A stretch of 64,000 nucleotides of DNA from Oscillospiraceae bacterium (GCA_015066225.1 SVOT01000009.1:1-64000); one strand, 5' to 3'; counted from the first letter of the stretch, positions 7,403 to 15,676 are shown. A program made the numbers and translations. Notes: generated by a model from the letters alone, not told the origin.

Positions 7403-9919
7403 ATGAAACGTGCTATCAGTATTATTTTATCATTGGTAATTGTTTTGGGCTTGATTTCAGGTGTGCCCTTTGCGGTTTCATCGGTTGCGGCGGATGGCGA
7501 TTTTTCATTTGTTGTTTCCGATGACGGCAAATCTTACTCTGTTTTTGCGGGCAGAAAGGATTTGAGCGGTGAGGTTACAATCCCCTCAACTCATAACGGA
7601 TTGCCCGTTGAAAAAATCGGTTACGGGGCATTTTACAACTGCTCAGGTATTACGGCGGTGGTCGTGCCCGACAGCGTTAAAACAATCGACGTTGAAGCCT
7701 TTTATAACTGTAATTCGCTTGAAAGCGTTTCCCTTGGAAAGGGCGTTGCGGAAATTGGCTACGGTGCATTCAGCGGTTGCGAAAAGCTTGACGAGGTTTA
7801 CATTCCCGACAGCGTTAACAGCATCGGCGACAATGTTTTTGCGGGCTGTGCAGTTTATCTTGATGAAAGCAATTGGGATAACGGTTGTTTTTATCTCGGT
7901 AACCATCTTATAAAAGTGAAGCCCGAAGCGGTTAACGGTGGTTTTGATATTAAAAACGGCACTAAAACCGTTGCCGGAGGTGCGTTTTTCGGTTGTGACG
8001 GTCTTGTTGAAATAAATATTCCATCGAGTGTTGTCAGCATCGGCGACAGCGCATTTGAGGATTGCTGTGAGCTAAAAAGTGTTGTAATCCCCGATAGCGT
8101 TGAAGAAATCGGTGAAAATGCGTTTTTAAACTGTACCGCACTTGAAGCTTTAAAAATCAGCAACAGCGTTTCCGAAATAAAATACGGAGCATTCAGCAGA
8201 TGCAACGGCTTGAAATATGTTGAAATTCCCGAAGGTGTCAGGGTTATTGATGCTCTCGCATTTTCTGAATGTATGAGCCTTAAAGCGGTTTATATACCCG
8301 ACGGTGTTGAAAGTATAAACTACGGTGCTTTTTATGCCTGCTTTGAGCTTGATAAAATTACTATTCCCGACAGTGTAACAACCATTGGTGAACAGGTGCT
8401 TTTCGGCACAGCGTTTTATGATGACGATAATAATTGGGATAATAAGGCTCTTTACGTGGGCAACCATCTTATTAAATCAAACGGTGTCCCAAATGGTGAA
8501 TTTTCTTTCAAGGACGGCACTGTTACTATGGCTGAGGGTGCGTTTTTCGGTTGCACAGGTCTTCAAAAGGTTACAATACCCGAAAGCATAAAGGCGATAA
8601 GCAATTATGCTTTCAACGATTGTGCGACCTTAAAAACAGTAGTGTTTCACGATAAGCTTTTAACCATTGGTGAAAGCGCTTTTTCGGGCTGTATTGCGAT
8701 TGACGATTTAGAGCTTCCTGAAGGTGTCAAGGAAATCGGCAAGGATGCTTTTTATGGCTGTAACGGCATCGAAAAACTTGTGTTGCCCGACGGAATTGTT
8801 TCTGTTGGTGACGGTGCATTCGGAAACTGCCGAAAGCTTGAATCAGCTATAATTCCCGAAAGCATTAAAACAATTGGTGCAGATGTTTTTGAAAATTGTG
8901 ATGGGTTCAGATATGTGTTCTATAAAGGCACAAAATCACAATGGGATAAAATTGATATTTCTTCTTCAAACGGTGTTTTGTTGGGTAGCGGTATTCATTA
9001 CCAATCAACCGACCACACCAAAAGTGATTGGATAACTGTTAAGGCTACCGTTCACAAGGCGGGTAAAAAATATATTGAATGCACTCAATGCGGAAAGGTT
9101 TTTGAGTCAAAGAAGCTTCCTCAGCTTTTGTGCAAAAAACCCGTTATCAGCGCTATTTCAAACAAATCGGACGGTGTTAAAATTGCCTGGGGCAAGGTTG
9201 AGGGTGCAGACAGCTATTCTCTTTACCGTAAGGTAAGCGGCGGTTCATATAAATACCTTGGCAAAACCACAAAAACCTCTTATACCGACAAAACTGCTAA
9301 GAGCGGTACTAAATACTACTATGTAGTGAAATCCGTAAATGAAGCAGGCAAATCCGAAAAATCAACAGCTAAAGGTATTTTATACGTTGCCGCACCTGTT
9401 TTGAAAAAGGCTTCAAACACAGCAAGCGGTGTTAAATTCACCTGGGAAAAGGTGAGTGGGGCTGACGGCTACATCGTTTACAGAAAATTAAAGGGCGGTA
9501 GCTGGGAAAATCTCGGCAAGACAACAAAAACCTCCTATACCGACAAAACAGCTAAAAGCGGCAAAACCTATTACTATACTGTTAAAGCCTATGACGGAAG
9601 TATTAAATCAAGCTATGATTCATCGGGCTTGAAAATAGTGGCAATTAAAACTCCTACTTTAAAGAGTGCAACAAGCACTAAATCGGGTGTTGTTGTGAAA
9701 TGGTCAAAGGTTACCGGCGCTGACGGATACATTATCTACCGCAAAACGGGCTCCGCTTCTTGGGAAAGAGTCGGAAAGGTCAAGGGAAGCGACAAAGTCA
9801 GCTTTACCGACAAAACAGCTAAAAAAGGAAAAACATACACATACACAGTCAAGGCATACAAGGGTAGTGAGAAAAGCTCCTATAATTCAAAAGGCTTGAC
9901 AGTAAAGGATAAATATTGA
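7403..9919 (+). CDS. Secreted leucine-rich-repeat protein with C-terminal Fn3-like repeats
   Basis: 838 residues. A classic signal peptide spans about 1-30 (MKRAIS, hydrophobic core, VAADGD). Residues ~35-500 are BspA-type LRR_5 repeats of ~23 residues with the recurring 'IPDSV..IG..AF..C' pattern. A short segment with CTQCGK follows, then three fibronectin-III-like repeats sharing SYTDKTAKSGK and YYYTVKA (~575-838). There is no LPxTG or SLH anchor, so secretion or loose wall binding is likely. The ATG at 7403 is chosen because GGGTGAG lies just upstream and the signal peptide starts there. BspA-like proteins elsewhere bind host or surface ligands; the ligand here is unknown. Confidence 0.85.
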   Translation: MKRAISIILSLVIVLGLISGVPFAVSSVAADGDFSFVVSDDGKSYSVFAGRKDLSGEVTIPSTHNGLPVEKIGYGAFYNCSGITAVVVPDSVKTIDVEAFYNCNSLESVSLGKGVAEIGYGAFSGCEKLDEVYIPDSVNSIGDNVFAGCAVYLDESNWDNGCFYLGNHLIKVKPEAVNGGFDIKNGTKTVAGGAFFGCDGLVEINIPSSVVSIGDSAFEDCCELKSVVIPDSVEEIGENAFLNCTALEALKISNSVSEIKYGAFSRCNGLKYVEIPEGVRVIDALAFSECMSLKAVYIPDGVESINYGAFYACFELDKITIPDSVTTIGEQVLFGTAFYDDDNNWDNKALYVGNHLIKSNGVPNGEFSFKDGTVTMAEGAFFGCTGLQKVTIPESIKAISNYAFNDCATLKTVVFHDKLLTIGESAFSGCIAIDDLELPEGVKEIGKDAFYGCNGIEKLVLPDGIVSVGDGAFGNCRKLESAIIPESIKTIGADVFENCDGFRYVFYKGTKSQWDKIDISSSNGVLLGSGIHYQSTDHTKSDWITVKATVHKAGKKYIECTQCGKVFESKKLPQLLCKKPVISAISNKSDGVKIAWGKVEGADSYSLYRKVSGGSYKYLGKTTKTSYTDKTAKSGTKYYYVVKSVNEAGKSEKSTAKGILYVAAPVLKKASNTASGVKFTWEKVSGADGYIVYRKLKGGSWENLGKTTKTSYTDKTAKSGKTYYYTVKAYDGSIKSSYDSSGLKIVAIKTPTLKSATSTKSGVVVKWSKVTGADGYIIYRKTGSASWERVGKVKGSDKVSFTDKTAKKGKTYTYTVKAYKGSEKSSYNSKGLTVKDKY

Positions 9920-9921
9920 TT

Positions 9922-10482
9922 ATGTACATTAACGAAAAAACATTTTCGGTTCACCCCGAATCGACAAAAACAGAAAAAGAAATGCAAAGCTACCTTTTCC
10001 TTGAGGAAAACGGTGTTGAATACATAAGGGCAGAGCATGACGAGGCGGCAACAATTGAGCTTTGTGAAGGTGTTGAAAAGGTTATTGATGCCAAAATTTG
10101 CAAAAATCTTCTTCTTTGCAACCGCCAGCAAACAAAGTTTTATATGCTTCTTATACCGGGTGATATGCCCTTTAAAACGAAATATCTGTCGGCACAAATT
10201 AATTCATCACGCCTTTCCTTTGCGAGCGGTGAGCAGATGGAACAGCTTCTCAACGTTTCACCCGGCTCGCTGACTGTGCTTTCTTTGATGTTTGACAAGG
10301 CAGAAAACGTGGAGCTTCTTATCGAGAAAAACGTTTTCAACGACGAGTATTTTGCTTGCCACCCTTGTGTCAATACCGCAACGGTTAAATTCAAAACCGC
10401 TGATTTAAAGGGGAAGGTTTTACCGGCTCTTAACAGAAGCTATACCGTCGTTGATTTGGAGTGTTACGAGAATGAAATATAA
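9922..10482 (+). CDS. YbaK/ProX-type prolyl-tRNA-editing domain protein
   Basis: About 187 residues, resembling free-standing prolyl-tRNA-synthetase-associated (YbaK/PrdX/ProXp-ala) proteins, which deacylate mischarged Ala-tRNA(Pro) in trans. Seen: the KICKNLLLCNRQQTKFYMLLIPG stretch with the family's Lys-Asn-Leu segment, LLNVSPGSLTVLSL in the middle, and HPCVNTATVKF near the C-terminus. The ATG at 9922 is used; an in-frame TTG at 9916 overlaps the preceding stop and is an alternative. Its end overlaps the next gene by 11 bases. Confidence 0.75.
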   Translation: MYINEKTFSVHPESTKTEKEMQSYLFLEENGVEYIRAEHDEAATIELCEGVEKVIDAKICKNLLLCNRQQTKFYMLLIPGDMPFKTKYLSAQINSSRLSFASGEQMEQLLNVSPGSLTVLSLMFDKAENVELLIEKNVFNDEYFACHPCVNTATVKFKTADLKGKVLPALNRSYTVVDLECYENEI

Positions 10483-11119
10483 TACAGTAGTTTTTGATTT
10501 GGATGGCACCTTGCTGGATACGTTATCTGATTTGCGAGACAGCGTTAATTTTGCACTTCTGAAAAATAGCTTACCTCTTCGTTCAACCGAAGAGGTAAGG
10601 GCTTTTGTAGGTAACGGAATACGTCTTCTCATAGAACGTGCCGTGCCCGAAAATACCGATGAAAAAATCATTGATAAATGCTTTGCTGATTTTAAAGAGC
10701 ACTATAAACAGAATTCTGCAAACAAAACGAAAGCCTATGACGGCGTGCTTGATATGCTTCAAATTCTTAAAGCAAAAGGTGTTAAAACAGCGGTTGTTTC
10801 CAACAAGGCTGATTTTGCCGTCAAAATACTTGCAAAAGAATACTTTGGGGGCCTGCTTGGTTGTGCGTACGGCGAAAGAGAGGGCGTAAAAAGAAAGCCC
10901 GACCCGGCAGGAGTTTTTGCCTGTATAGAAGAGATGGGTTCAACTCCTAACGAAAGTATTTATGTCGGTGATTCCGAGGTGGACGTTGAAACGGCGAAAA
11001 ACGCGGGGCTTCCCTGTGTTGCGGTTACGTGGGGCTTTCGTGATAAAGGTGTTTTAGAAAGTATGGAGCCTGAATATATTATAGACAGCCCCATGCAAAT
11101 TATGGATATTTTGATATGA
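10472..11119 (+). CDS. HAD-superfamily phosphatase, phosphoglycolate-phosphatase-like
   Basis: 215 residues, a cytosolic HAD hydrolase. Motif I DLDGTLLDT is at residues 9-17 (nucleophile Asp9), motif II is VVSNKAD, Lys in KRKPDP is motif III, and GDSEVDVETA is motif IV. A helical cap lies between motifs I and II, as in Gph/PpaX/YbbL-type enzymes. The substrate cannot be read from sequence. The ATG at 10472 overlaps the preceding gene, implying coupling. Confidence 0.8.
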   Translation: MKYNTVVFDLDGTLLDTLSDLRDSVNFALLKNSLPLRSTEEVRAFVGNGIRLLIERAVPENTDEKIIDKCFADFKEHYKQNSANKTKAYDGVLDMLQILKAKGVKTAVVSNKADFAVKILAKEYFGGLLGCAYGEREGVKRKPDPAGVFACIEEMGSTPNESIYVGDSEVDVETAKNAGLPCVAVTWGFRDKGVLESMEPEYIIDSPMQIMDILI

Positions 11120-11131
11120 AAGAGTGATTTT

Positions 11132-11758
11132 ATGAAAGTTTTGCTTGTTAACGGTGCACCTCACGAAAAAGGTTGCACATATACAGCCCTTTGCGAAATC
11201 GAAAAGGAGCTTAACAAAAACAATATTGATACCGAGATTTTCTGGCTCGGCAACAAGCCTGTCAGAGGTTGTATCGGTTGCGGCGGTTGTGCAAATAACG
11301 GCGGAAAGTGTGTTTTCGACGATGACGTTGCAAATGTATTAATAGAAAAAGCGGGTGAGGCTGACGGCTTTATTTTCGGCTCTGCGGTTCACTACGCGGC
11401 ACCATCGGGAACAATCTGTGCAATTCTTGACAGAGCTTTTTATGCCGGCGGCAAGAATTTTAAATACAAGCCCGGTGCGGCAGTTCTCAGCTGTCGAAGA
11501 GCAGGCTCAACTGCGGCGTTTGACGTTTTGAATAAGTATTTTACAATCAGCAATATGCCGCTTGTTTCGTCGGGCTATTGGAATATGGTCCACGGCTCAA
11601 AGGCTGAGGACGTTCTTAAGGATGAAGAGGGTCTGCAGGTGATGAGAACTCTCGGCAGAAATATGGCTTGGCTTCTTAAATGTATTGAGCTTGGTAAATG
11701 TAATGGTGTTACAAGACCCGATGATGAGCCTAAAATCCGAACTAATTTTATCAGATAA
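11132..11758 (+). CDS. Flavodoxin-fold NAD(P)H-dependent reductase with CxxCxxC motif
   Basis: 208 residues. An N-terminal flavodoxin-like fold (VLLVNGAPHEKGCTYTAL, the FMN phosphate loop) is followed by CIGCGGC near residue 48 and another Cys, as in iron-sulfur flavoproteins and multimeric flavodoxin reductases. The GSAVHYAAPSG stretch matches the second FMN-contact loop. Probably a cytosolic redox protein; partner unknown. It starts 12 bases after the HAD gene and probably shares its transcript. Confidence 0.75.
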   Translation: MKVLLVNGAPHEKGCTYTALCEIEKELNKNNIDTEIFWLGNKPVRGCIGCGGCANNGGKCVFDDDVANVLIEKAGEADGFIFGSAVHYAAPSGTICAILDRAFYAGGKNFKYKPGAAVLSCRRAGSTAAFDVLNKYFTISNMPLVSSGYWNMVHGSKAEDVLKDEEGLQVMRTLGRNMAWLLKCIELGKCNGVTRPDDEPKIRTNFIR

Positions 11759-11787
11759 TTGATTTTATATTTTAATGGTGATATACT
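11759..11787 (+). promoter_or_regulatory. Promoter of phosphoglucomutase gene
   Basis: TTGATT, 17 bases, TATACT, 35 bases upstream of the pgm start codon; the -35 box overlaps the end of the preceding stop region. Confidence 0.6.
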
Positions 11788-11822
11788 ACTAAGGATTACG
11801 ATACACAGAAAGGAACTTTTCT

Positions 11823-13526
11823 ATGAACGACATTAATGCTCTTTATTCCCGTTGGTGTGAAAAAGCGGTGCTTGACGCTGATTTGCAGGCTGAGCTCAAG
11901 GCTATCGACGGTAAAGAAGATGAAATACTTGACAGGTTTTATAAGAATCTTGAATTCGGCACAGGTGGTCTGCGTGGCGTTATCGGCGCGGGCACAAACA
12001 GAATGAACGTTTACACCGTTGGCCAGGCAACACAGGGCCTTGCGGATTACCTCAACGAAGCCTTTGAGGAGCCCTCAGTTGCTATTGCATACGATTCAAG
12101 AATCAAATCCGACGTTTTTGCCGAGTGTGCCGCGGGCGTTCTTGCGGCAAACGGCATCAAGGTGTATATTTACCCTGAGCTTATGCCTACACCTATGCTT
12201 TCTTTCGCTGTGAGAAGACTCGGTTGCTCCTCGGGTATTGTGCTTACTGCAAGCCACAACCCCTCAAAATACAACGGTTTTAAATGCTATGACCCCCGTG
12301 GCTTCCAGATAACTGATGAAGCCGCCGCTAAAACATATGAATATATGAAAAAGGTTGATATGTTCGACGGCGTCAAACGAATGAGCTTTGAGGATGCTCT
12401 TGCAGAGGATTACGTTGATTATATCGAGGATTGGCTCAAAGATGAATTTATTGAGTGTGTTCTTGATTGCTCTGTTAACAAAGATGTTGTTAAAAAGAGC
12501 GGCATAAAGGTTCTTTACACACCACTTAACGGAACAGGCAACAAGCCCGTTCGCCGTGTTCTCAAAAAACTGGGTGTTAGCGACCTTCGTGTTGTAAAAA
12601 GTCAGGAGAAGCCCGATGGCAATTTCCCCACCTGTCCTTATCCAAACCCCGAAATCCGTCAGGTATTTGAGGAAGGTCTTAAAATGACCGAGGAATTCCC
12701 CGCAGATATTATGATTGCTACCGACCCTGACTGTGACCGTGTTGGTATCGCTGTTCGTGACAATGGTGAATACAAGCTGATGACAGGTAACGAGGTTGGC
12801 GCAATGCTTTGTGAATACATTCTCACTCAGCTTAAAGAAAAAGGTAAATTACCCGAAAATCCTGTTGTTGTTAAAACTATTGTTACAACACCCCTTATTT
12901 CCGCCATCTGCAAAGAATACGGCGCAGAAATGGCAGACCTTCTCACAGGCTTCAAATACATCGGCGAGCTTGTAACAGAGCTTGACGAAAAGGGTGAAGG
13001 CGAGCGATATGTTCTTGGTCTTGAAGAGAGCTATGGCTACCTCACAGGCACACACGCCCGTGATAAGGATGGCGTTAATGCCGCAATGATCATTTGTGAA
13101 ATGGCTGCTTTCTATAAATCAAAGGGCGTAACTCTCTGGCAGTTTATGAACAGCATCTATGAAAAATACGGCTTCTTCTTCAATCAGCTTGATAACTACG
13201 CATTTGAAGGTGCGGCAGGTATGCAGAAAATGGCTGATATGATGGATTCTCTTCGTAACAATCCGCCGGCAGAAATCTGCGGAAGCAAGGTTGTTTGGGT
13301 TGGGGACTACAAAACAGGCAAAACAACTGACGGTGAAACAGGTCTCCCGAAATCAAACGTGCTCTCATACAGAATGGAAAGTGGCGATGCAGTAATCGTC
13401 AGACCTTCAGGCACAGAGCCCAAAATCAAGATTTATATTACTGCAAAAGCAACATCAAGAGAGGAAGCAGAAGCAAAGCTTGCAACGGTTTCAGCAAGCG
13501 TAAAGGAGCTTTTGGGAATTGAATAA
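11823..13526 (+). CDS. pgcA: Phosphoglucomutase/phosphomannomutase (alpha-D-phosphohexomutase)
   Basis: 567 residues, full length for PgcA-type enzymes, which interconvert glucose-1-P and glucose-6-P for glycolysis and UDP-glucose supply. Seen in order: GTGGLRG near residue 48, catalytic serine loop TASHNPSKYNG near 141, metal loop DPDCDR near 302, sugar loop GLEESYGYL near 400, and phosphate loop RPSGTEPKIKIY near 530. RBS GAAAGGAAC precedes the ATG. The stop shares one base with the start of a tiny downstream gene. Confidence 0.93.
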   Translation: MNDINALYSRWCEKAVLDADLQAELKAIDGKEDEILDRFYKNLEFGTGGLRGVIGAGTNRMNVYTVGQATQGLADYLNEAFEEPSVAIAYDSRIKSDVFAECAAGVLAANGIKVYIYPELMPTPMLSFAVRRLGCSSGIVLTASHNPSKYNGFKCYDPRGFQITDEAAAKTYEYMKKVDMFDGVKRMSFEDALAEDYVDYIEDWLKDEFIECVLDCSVNKDVVKKSGIKVLYTPLNGTGNKPVRRVLKKLGVSDLRVVKSQEKPDGNFPTCPYPNPEIRQVFEEGLKMTEEFPADIMIATDPDCDRVGIAVRDNGEYKLMTGNEVGAMLCEYILTQLKEKGKLPENPVVVKTIVTTPLISAICKEYGAEMADLLTGFKYIGELVTELDEKGEGERYVLGLEESYGYLTGTHARDKDGVNAAMIICEMAAFYKSKGVTLWQFMNSIYEKYGFFFNQLDNYAFEGAAGMQKMADMMDSLRNNPPAEICGSKVVWVGDYKTGKTTDGETGLPKSNVLSYRMESGDAVIVRPSGTEPKIKIYITAKATSREEAEAKLATVSASVKELLGIE

Positions 13527-13621
13527 TGTTTTCTAAGAAGTTTATAAGAGGACTCTGCATTTTTTTGGCGGGCTTGATGGTTCTCAGCGTTGGAGCAGCA
13601 GTTCTTTCGGTAATATTTTAA
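13526..13621 (+). CDS. 31-residue single-span membrane peptide
   Basis: MFSKKFIRG is followed by ~20 hydrophobic residues (LCIFLAGLMVLSVGAAVLSV) and IF-stop. The ATG shares its first base with the pgm stop (TAATG), the arrangement used for translational coupling, and the ORF ends just before a terminator, so it belongs to the pgm transcript. Positive N-terminus and a single helix suggest an inside-to-outside membrane anchor. It recalls small DUF4044-type proteins, but that is only a resemblance. Function unknown. Confidence 0.6.
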   Translation: MFSKKFIRGLCIFLAGLMVLSVGAAVLSVIF

Positions 13622-13625
13622 AAAA

Positions 13626-13660
13626 AGTGACCAAACATATTGTTTGGTCACTTCTTTTTT
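13626..13660 (+). terminator. Bidirectional terminator between pgm and the zinc-ribbon gene
   Basis: A 12-bp perfect stem AGTGACCAAACA/TGTTTGGTCACT with a TAT loop is flanked by an A run on the left and T runs on the right, so it serves both converging genes. Confidence 0.9.
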
Positions 13661-13666
13661 GCTTTA

Positions 13667-14815
13667 TCAGTTTGTATTGAGGATTTCTAAAGTGTATGTG
13701 CCGGGTGCAAGGTCGTAGATTGTTTCTTTGCAATCCTTGTATTTTTCGCCGGGCTTCACGGCTGTTGTGTAAACTGTTTCTGATTCAACAACGTAGCCTT
13801 CTGCATCGTAAAGCTTCCAGCTGATTTTACAGCTGTCACTCTGACCTGCTCCGTTTTCGTCATATGTTTTTTCACCGGAGAAATAAAGCTCAACGTCAAC
13901 TGTACCATCATCGCTGTTTTCTTTGATAACGTATCTGATGCCGGTGACTTTTGTAGTTGACTGAACCTTGTCATCATAACCATAGTGGTTTAAGGTTATC
14001 GGAACTGTGGGTAAGTTAAGCTTGCATTGTGAAATAAGGTCTTCTGAAACGGTAACGTGGAAATAGGCTGTTGTGTAGCCGTTTGCAGCTTTTGCCGTAA
14101 TCATTGCTTTACCTGAACCGATGCCTTTGATTACACCGCTACTGCTGACAGTTGCAACATTGGGGTTGTTGCTTGTCCATGTGAGTGTTTTGTTCGTTGC
14201 GTTTGAAGGCGTGATAACGTAGCCGATTGTAAAGGTGTCACCGATATGTATGCTTGCACTGTCCTGTGGGAATTCAATATCGCTGACTTTAATCTCGGAG
14301 CTTTGTGTCTGAGGCGGATTAGTCGGGGTATTATTTGAATTATTATTGTTATTGTTATTATTGTTATTGTTTGCGTTTGCATTTGCGTTTACAAAGTTGG
14401 GGTCTGAAACGCCACAGTTTACACAAACACCGGAATTAAAGTCGTAGTTGTGACCTAAAGCAGAGCCGTTGGTAATACCGCAATTAATACAGTGTTCGGG
14501 CATTTCGCAGGTTGCAAATGCCCATTGGTGTGAACATTCGTTGTTATTGTTGTTTGAAGTAAGGCTGCCGATTACGTTAAACAAAATTGGTAAAAGAACA
14601 ACGAGGATAACGATAACTGCGGCGGCAATACCCAAACCGATTAAAACGGTTTTGCCTTTTGAGTTTTTTTCAGGTTTAGCCGTTTGAACGTTTTTTACAG
14701 GTGGCGGAGCAGCCTTTTTTTCTTCTACAGACTTTTCGCTTGAAACTTCACCCTCACAAAACGGGCAAATTGTTGCCGAATCTTCAATTTCTTTTTTGCA
14801 ATGGTTACATATCAT
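13667..14815 (-). CDS. Membrane-anchored zinc-ribbon protein with Ig-like (BIG2) domain
   Basis: 382 residues. The N-terminal cytosolic zinc ribbon (CNHC...CPFC) is followed by a charged linker, one membrane span at ~60-85, a second Cys cluster (CSHQW, CEMPEHCINC, CVNC), an Asn-rich linker, a bacterial Ig-like group 2 domain (~175-255), and a C-terminal beta-rich domain of unknown type (~265-382). The C-terminal part should face outward. MICNHCKK at 14815 is chosen because GGAGG is eight bases upstream; the ATG at 14821 lies too close. Its promoter overlaps putative operators of the divergent XRE regulator. Confidence 0.75.
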   Translation of the reverse strand: MICNHCKKEIEDSATICPFCEGEVSSEKSVEEKKAAPPPVKNVQTAKPEKNSKGKTVLIGLGIAAAVIVILVVLLPILFNVIGSLTSNNNNNECSHQWAFATCEMPEHCINCGITNGSALGHNYDFNSGVCVNCGVSDPNFVNANANANNNNNNNNNNNSNNTPTNPPQTQSSEIKVSDIEFPQDSASIHIGDTFTIGYVITPSNATNKTLTWTSNNPNVATVSSSGVIKGIGSGKAMITAKAANGYTTAYFHVTVSEDLISQCKLNLPTVPITLNHYGYDDKVQSTTKVTGIRYVIKENSDDGTVDVELYFSGEKTYDENGAGQSDSCKISWKLYDAEGYVVESETVYTTAVKPGEKYKDCKETIYDLAPGTYTLEILNTN

Positions 14816-14844
14816 ACTCATTACCTCCACATAATAAAAAGACA

Positions 14845-14913
14845 ATTCTTATCTTTAACACAATTATATGCAAATAATGTGTTAATGTCAAGAAAAATTC
14901 TTGTTTTTAACAC
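14845..14913. promoter_or_regulatory. Divergent control region with three operator-like repeats
   Basis: A perfect minus-strand promoter TTGACA-17-TATAAT (-35 at 14886-14891, -10 at 14863-14868) serves the zinc-ribbon gene. Three copies of a TTCTT.....TTAACAC-type motif surround it: 14845-14861 and 14897-14913 on the plus strand, 14879-14894 on the minus strand. The middle copy covers the -35 box and the first lies at the start of transcription, a layout expected for repression by the adjacent XRE protein (inference). Confidence 0.65.
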
Positions 14914-14923
14914 GGAGGTTGCT

Positions 14924-15166
14924 ATGAAGATTTATGATTATAATGGTAAGAAAAACATCTGTGGTGACAGAGTTCACGAGGCTCGCACAAGAATGCGCCT
15001 GACCCAGAGTGATTTGGCGGCACGGCTGCAGGTTAACGGAATTATAATTGAAAGAGATAGCATTTCAAGAATTGAAATTGGCACAAGATTTGTCGCAGAT
15101 TACGAATTGTTTGAGCTTTCAAATATACTCGGTGTTTCTGTTGATTGGTTGTTGGGAAAGGATTAA
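14924..15166 (+). CDS. XRE-family HTH transcriptional regulator
   Basis: 80 residues, essentially one Cro/C1-type helix-turn-helix (about 15-75): RVHEARTRMRLTQSDLAARL is the first half, followed by ISRIEIGTRFVADYELFELSNILGVSVDWLLG. The start at 14924 follows GGAGG by six bases; an open frame extends upstream without an RBS. It is divergent from the zinc-ribbon/BIG2 gene, and three matching motifs lie between them, so it probably represses itself and that neighbour. No sensor domain is present. Confidence 0.85.
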   Translation: MKIYDYNGKKNICGDRVHEARTRMRLTQSDLAARLQVNGIIIERDSISRIEIGTRFVADYELFELSNILGVSVDWLLGKD

Positions 15167-15173
15167 AAAAAGT

Positions 15174-15216
15174 CCCTATTCTTAACGGTAAACGTTAAGA
15201 ATAGGGGTGTTTTTTT
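15174..15216. terminator. Bidirectional terminator
   Basis: A 14-bp perfect stem (CCCTATTCTTAACG and its complement, 15174-15206) is flanked by an A run on the left and seven T on the right. It ends the XRE transcript and the converging Cys-rich mini-gene. Confidence 0.88.
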
Positions 15217-15218
15217 AC

Positions 15219-15359
15219 TTAGCAGCAGCCACAATCGTTGCCGCGGTAGTTGTTGCAGCCACAGCCACAGTCGTTGCCGTTACCGTTACCGCAGAACAAA
15301 ATGAGGATAATAAGGATAATGATCCAGGAGCAGTTGTTTCCGTTGAATAAGCAGTTCAT
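15219..15359 (-). CDS. 46-residue Cys/Gly/Asn-rich membrane peptide
   Basis: A complete small ORF: MNCLFNGNNCSW, then a hydrophobic stretch (IIILIILILFC), then a Gly/Asn/Cys tail ending DCGCC; eight of the 46 residues are Cys. AAAGGGGG lies eight bases upstream of the ATG. The pattern resembles tiny YjcZ-like or 'high-cysteine' proteins of sporeforming Firmicutes, some linked to the spore; that assignment is by resemblance only. It is divergent from the acidic mini-gene at 15467 across a 10-bp inverted repeat. Confidence 0.7.
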   Translation of the reverse strand: MNCLFNGNNCSWIIILIILILFCGNGNGNDCGCGCNNYRGNDCGCC

Positions 15360-15400
15360 TCTTTAACCCCCTTTCAATGCATAATATGTTATTGTGAGAA

Positions 15401-15431
15401 ATTTGTTACACAATGAATATATGTAACAAAT
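15401..15431. repeat. Inverted repeat between two divergent mini-genes
   Basis: Perfect 10-bp arms ATTTGTTACA and TGTAACAAAT are separated by 11 bases. No T run follows, so it is more like a dimeric protein-binding site than a terminator. It lies midway between the divergent starts at 15359 and 15467. Confidence 0.6.
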
Positions 15432-15466
15432 GGGAACAGAATATGGGTTGAAAAGAGGTGAGCGTT

Positions 15467-15613
15467 GTGGCATTCGATTTTGATTTTGACAGATTTCAAA
15501 GAAGAAAATCCAACTCATACAGTGATTTCGACAGTGATGAATTCGATTATGAATTTGCAGAGGATTTCGATTTTGACGAGGAATTTGATGACGAGGACGG
15601 TTTTGCACTTTAA
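15467..15613 (+). CDS. 48-residue Asp/Phe-rich acidic peptide
   Basis: A GTG start is preceded by GAGGTGAG. The product has 13 Asp, 6 Glu and 11 Phe in 48 residues, in repeating DFDFD, SDFDSDEFDYEF and EDFDFDEEFDDED blocks; a short basic patch (RFQRRK) lies at 9-14. There is no signal peptide or membrane span. Low complexity with alternating acidic and aromatic residues suggests disorder or metal/protein binding. It stands where ctsR stands in the classical ctsR-mcsA-mcsB-clpC operon but has no similarity to CtsR. No known family recognised. Confidence 0.6.
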   Translation: MAFDFDFDRFQRRKSNSYSDFDSDEFDYEFAEDFDFDEEFDDEDGFAL

Positions 15614-15615
15614 TC

Positions 15616-15644
15616 TTGAATTGTTTTAGTTTTTATCGTATAAT
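15616..15644 (+). promoter_or_regulatory. Promoter of mcsA-mcsB
   Basis: TTGAAT, 17 bases, TATAAT, 33 bases before the mcsA start. No CtsR-type heptad repeat is recognised nearby. Confidence 0.65.
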
Positions 15645-15676
15645 ATTAAAAGATTATTATTTTTGAGGTGTTTGCC

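Noticed and set aside
7500-8900. Possible DNA repeat array
   Set aside because: The periodic sequence is the coding of LRR_5 protein repeats; units differ in sequence and have no spacer structure, so it is not CRISPR or satellite DNA.
14131-14382. Ile/Thr-rich repeat frame opposite/within the Asn-rich linker region
   Set aside because: Alternative frame of the AAC/AAT-repeat coding the Asn linker of the zinc-ribbon/BIG2 protein; not an independent gene.
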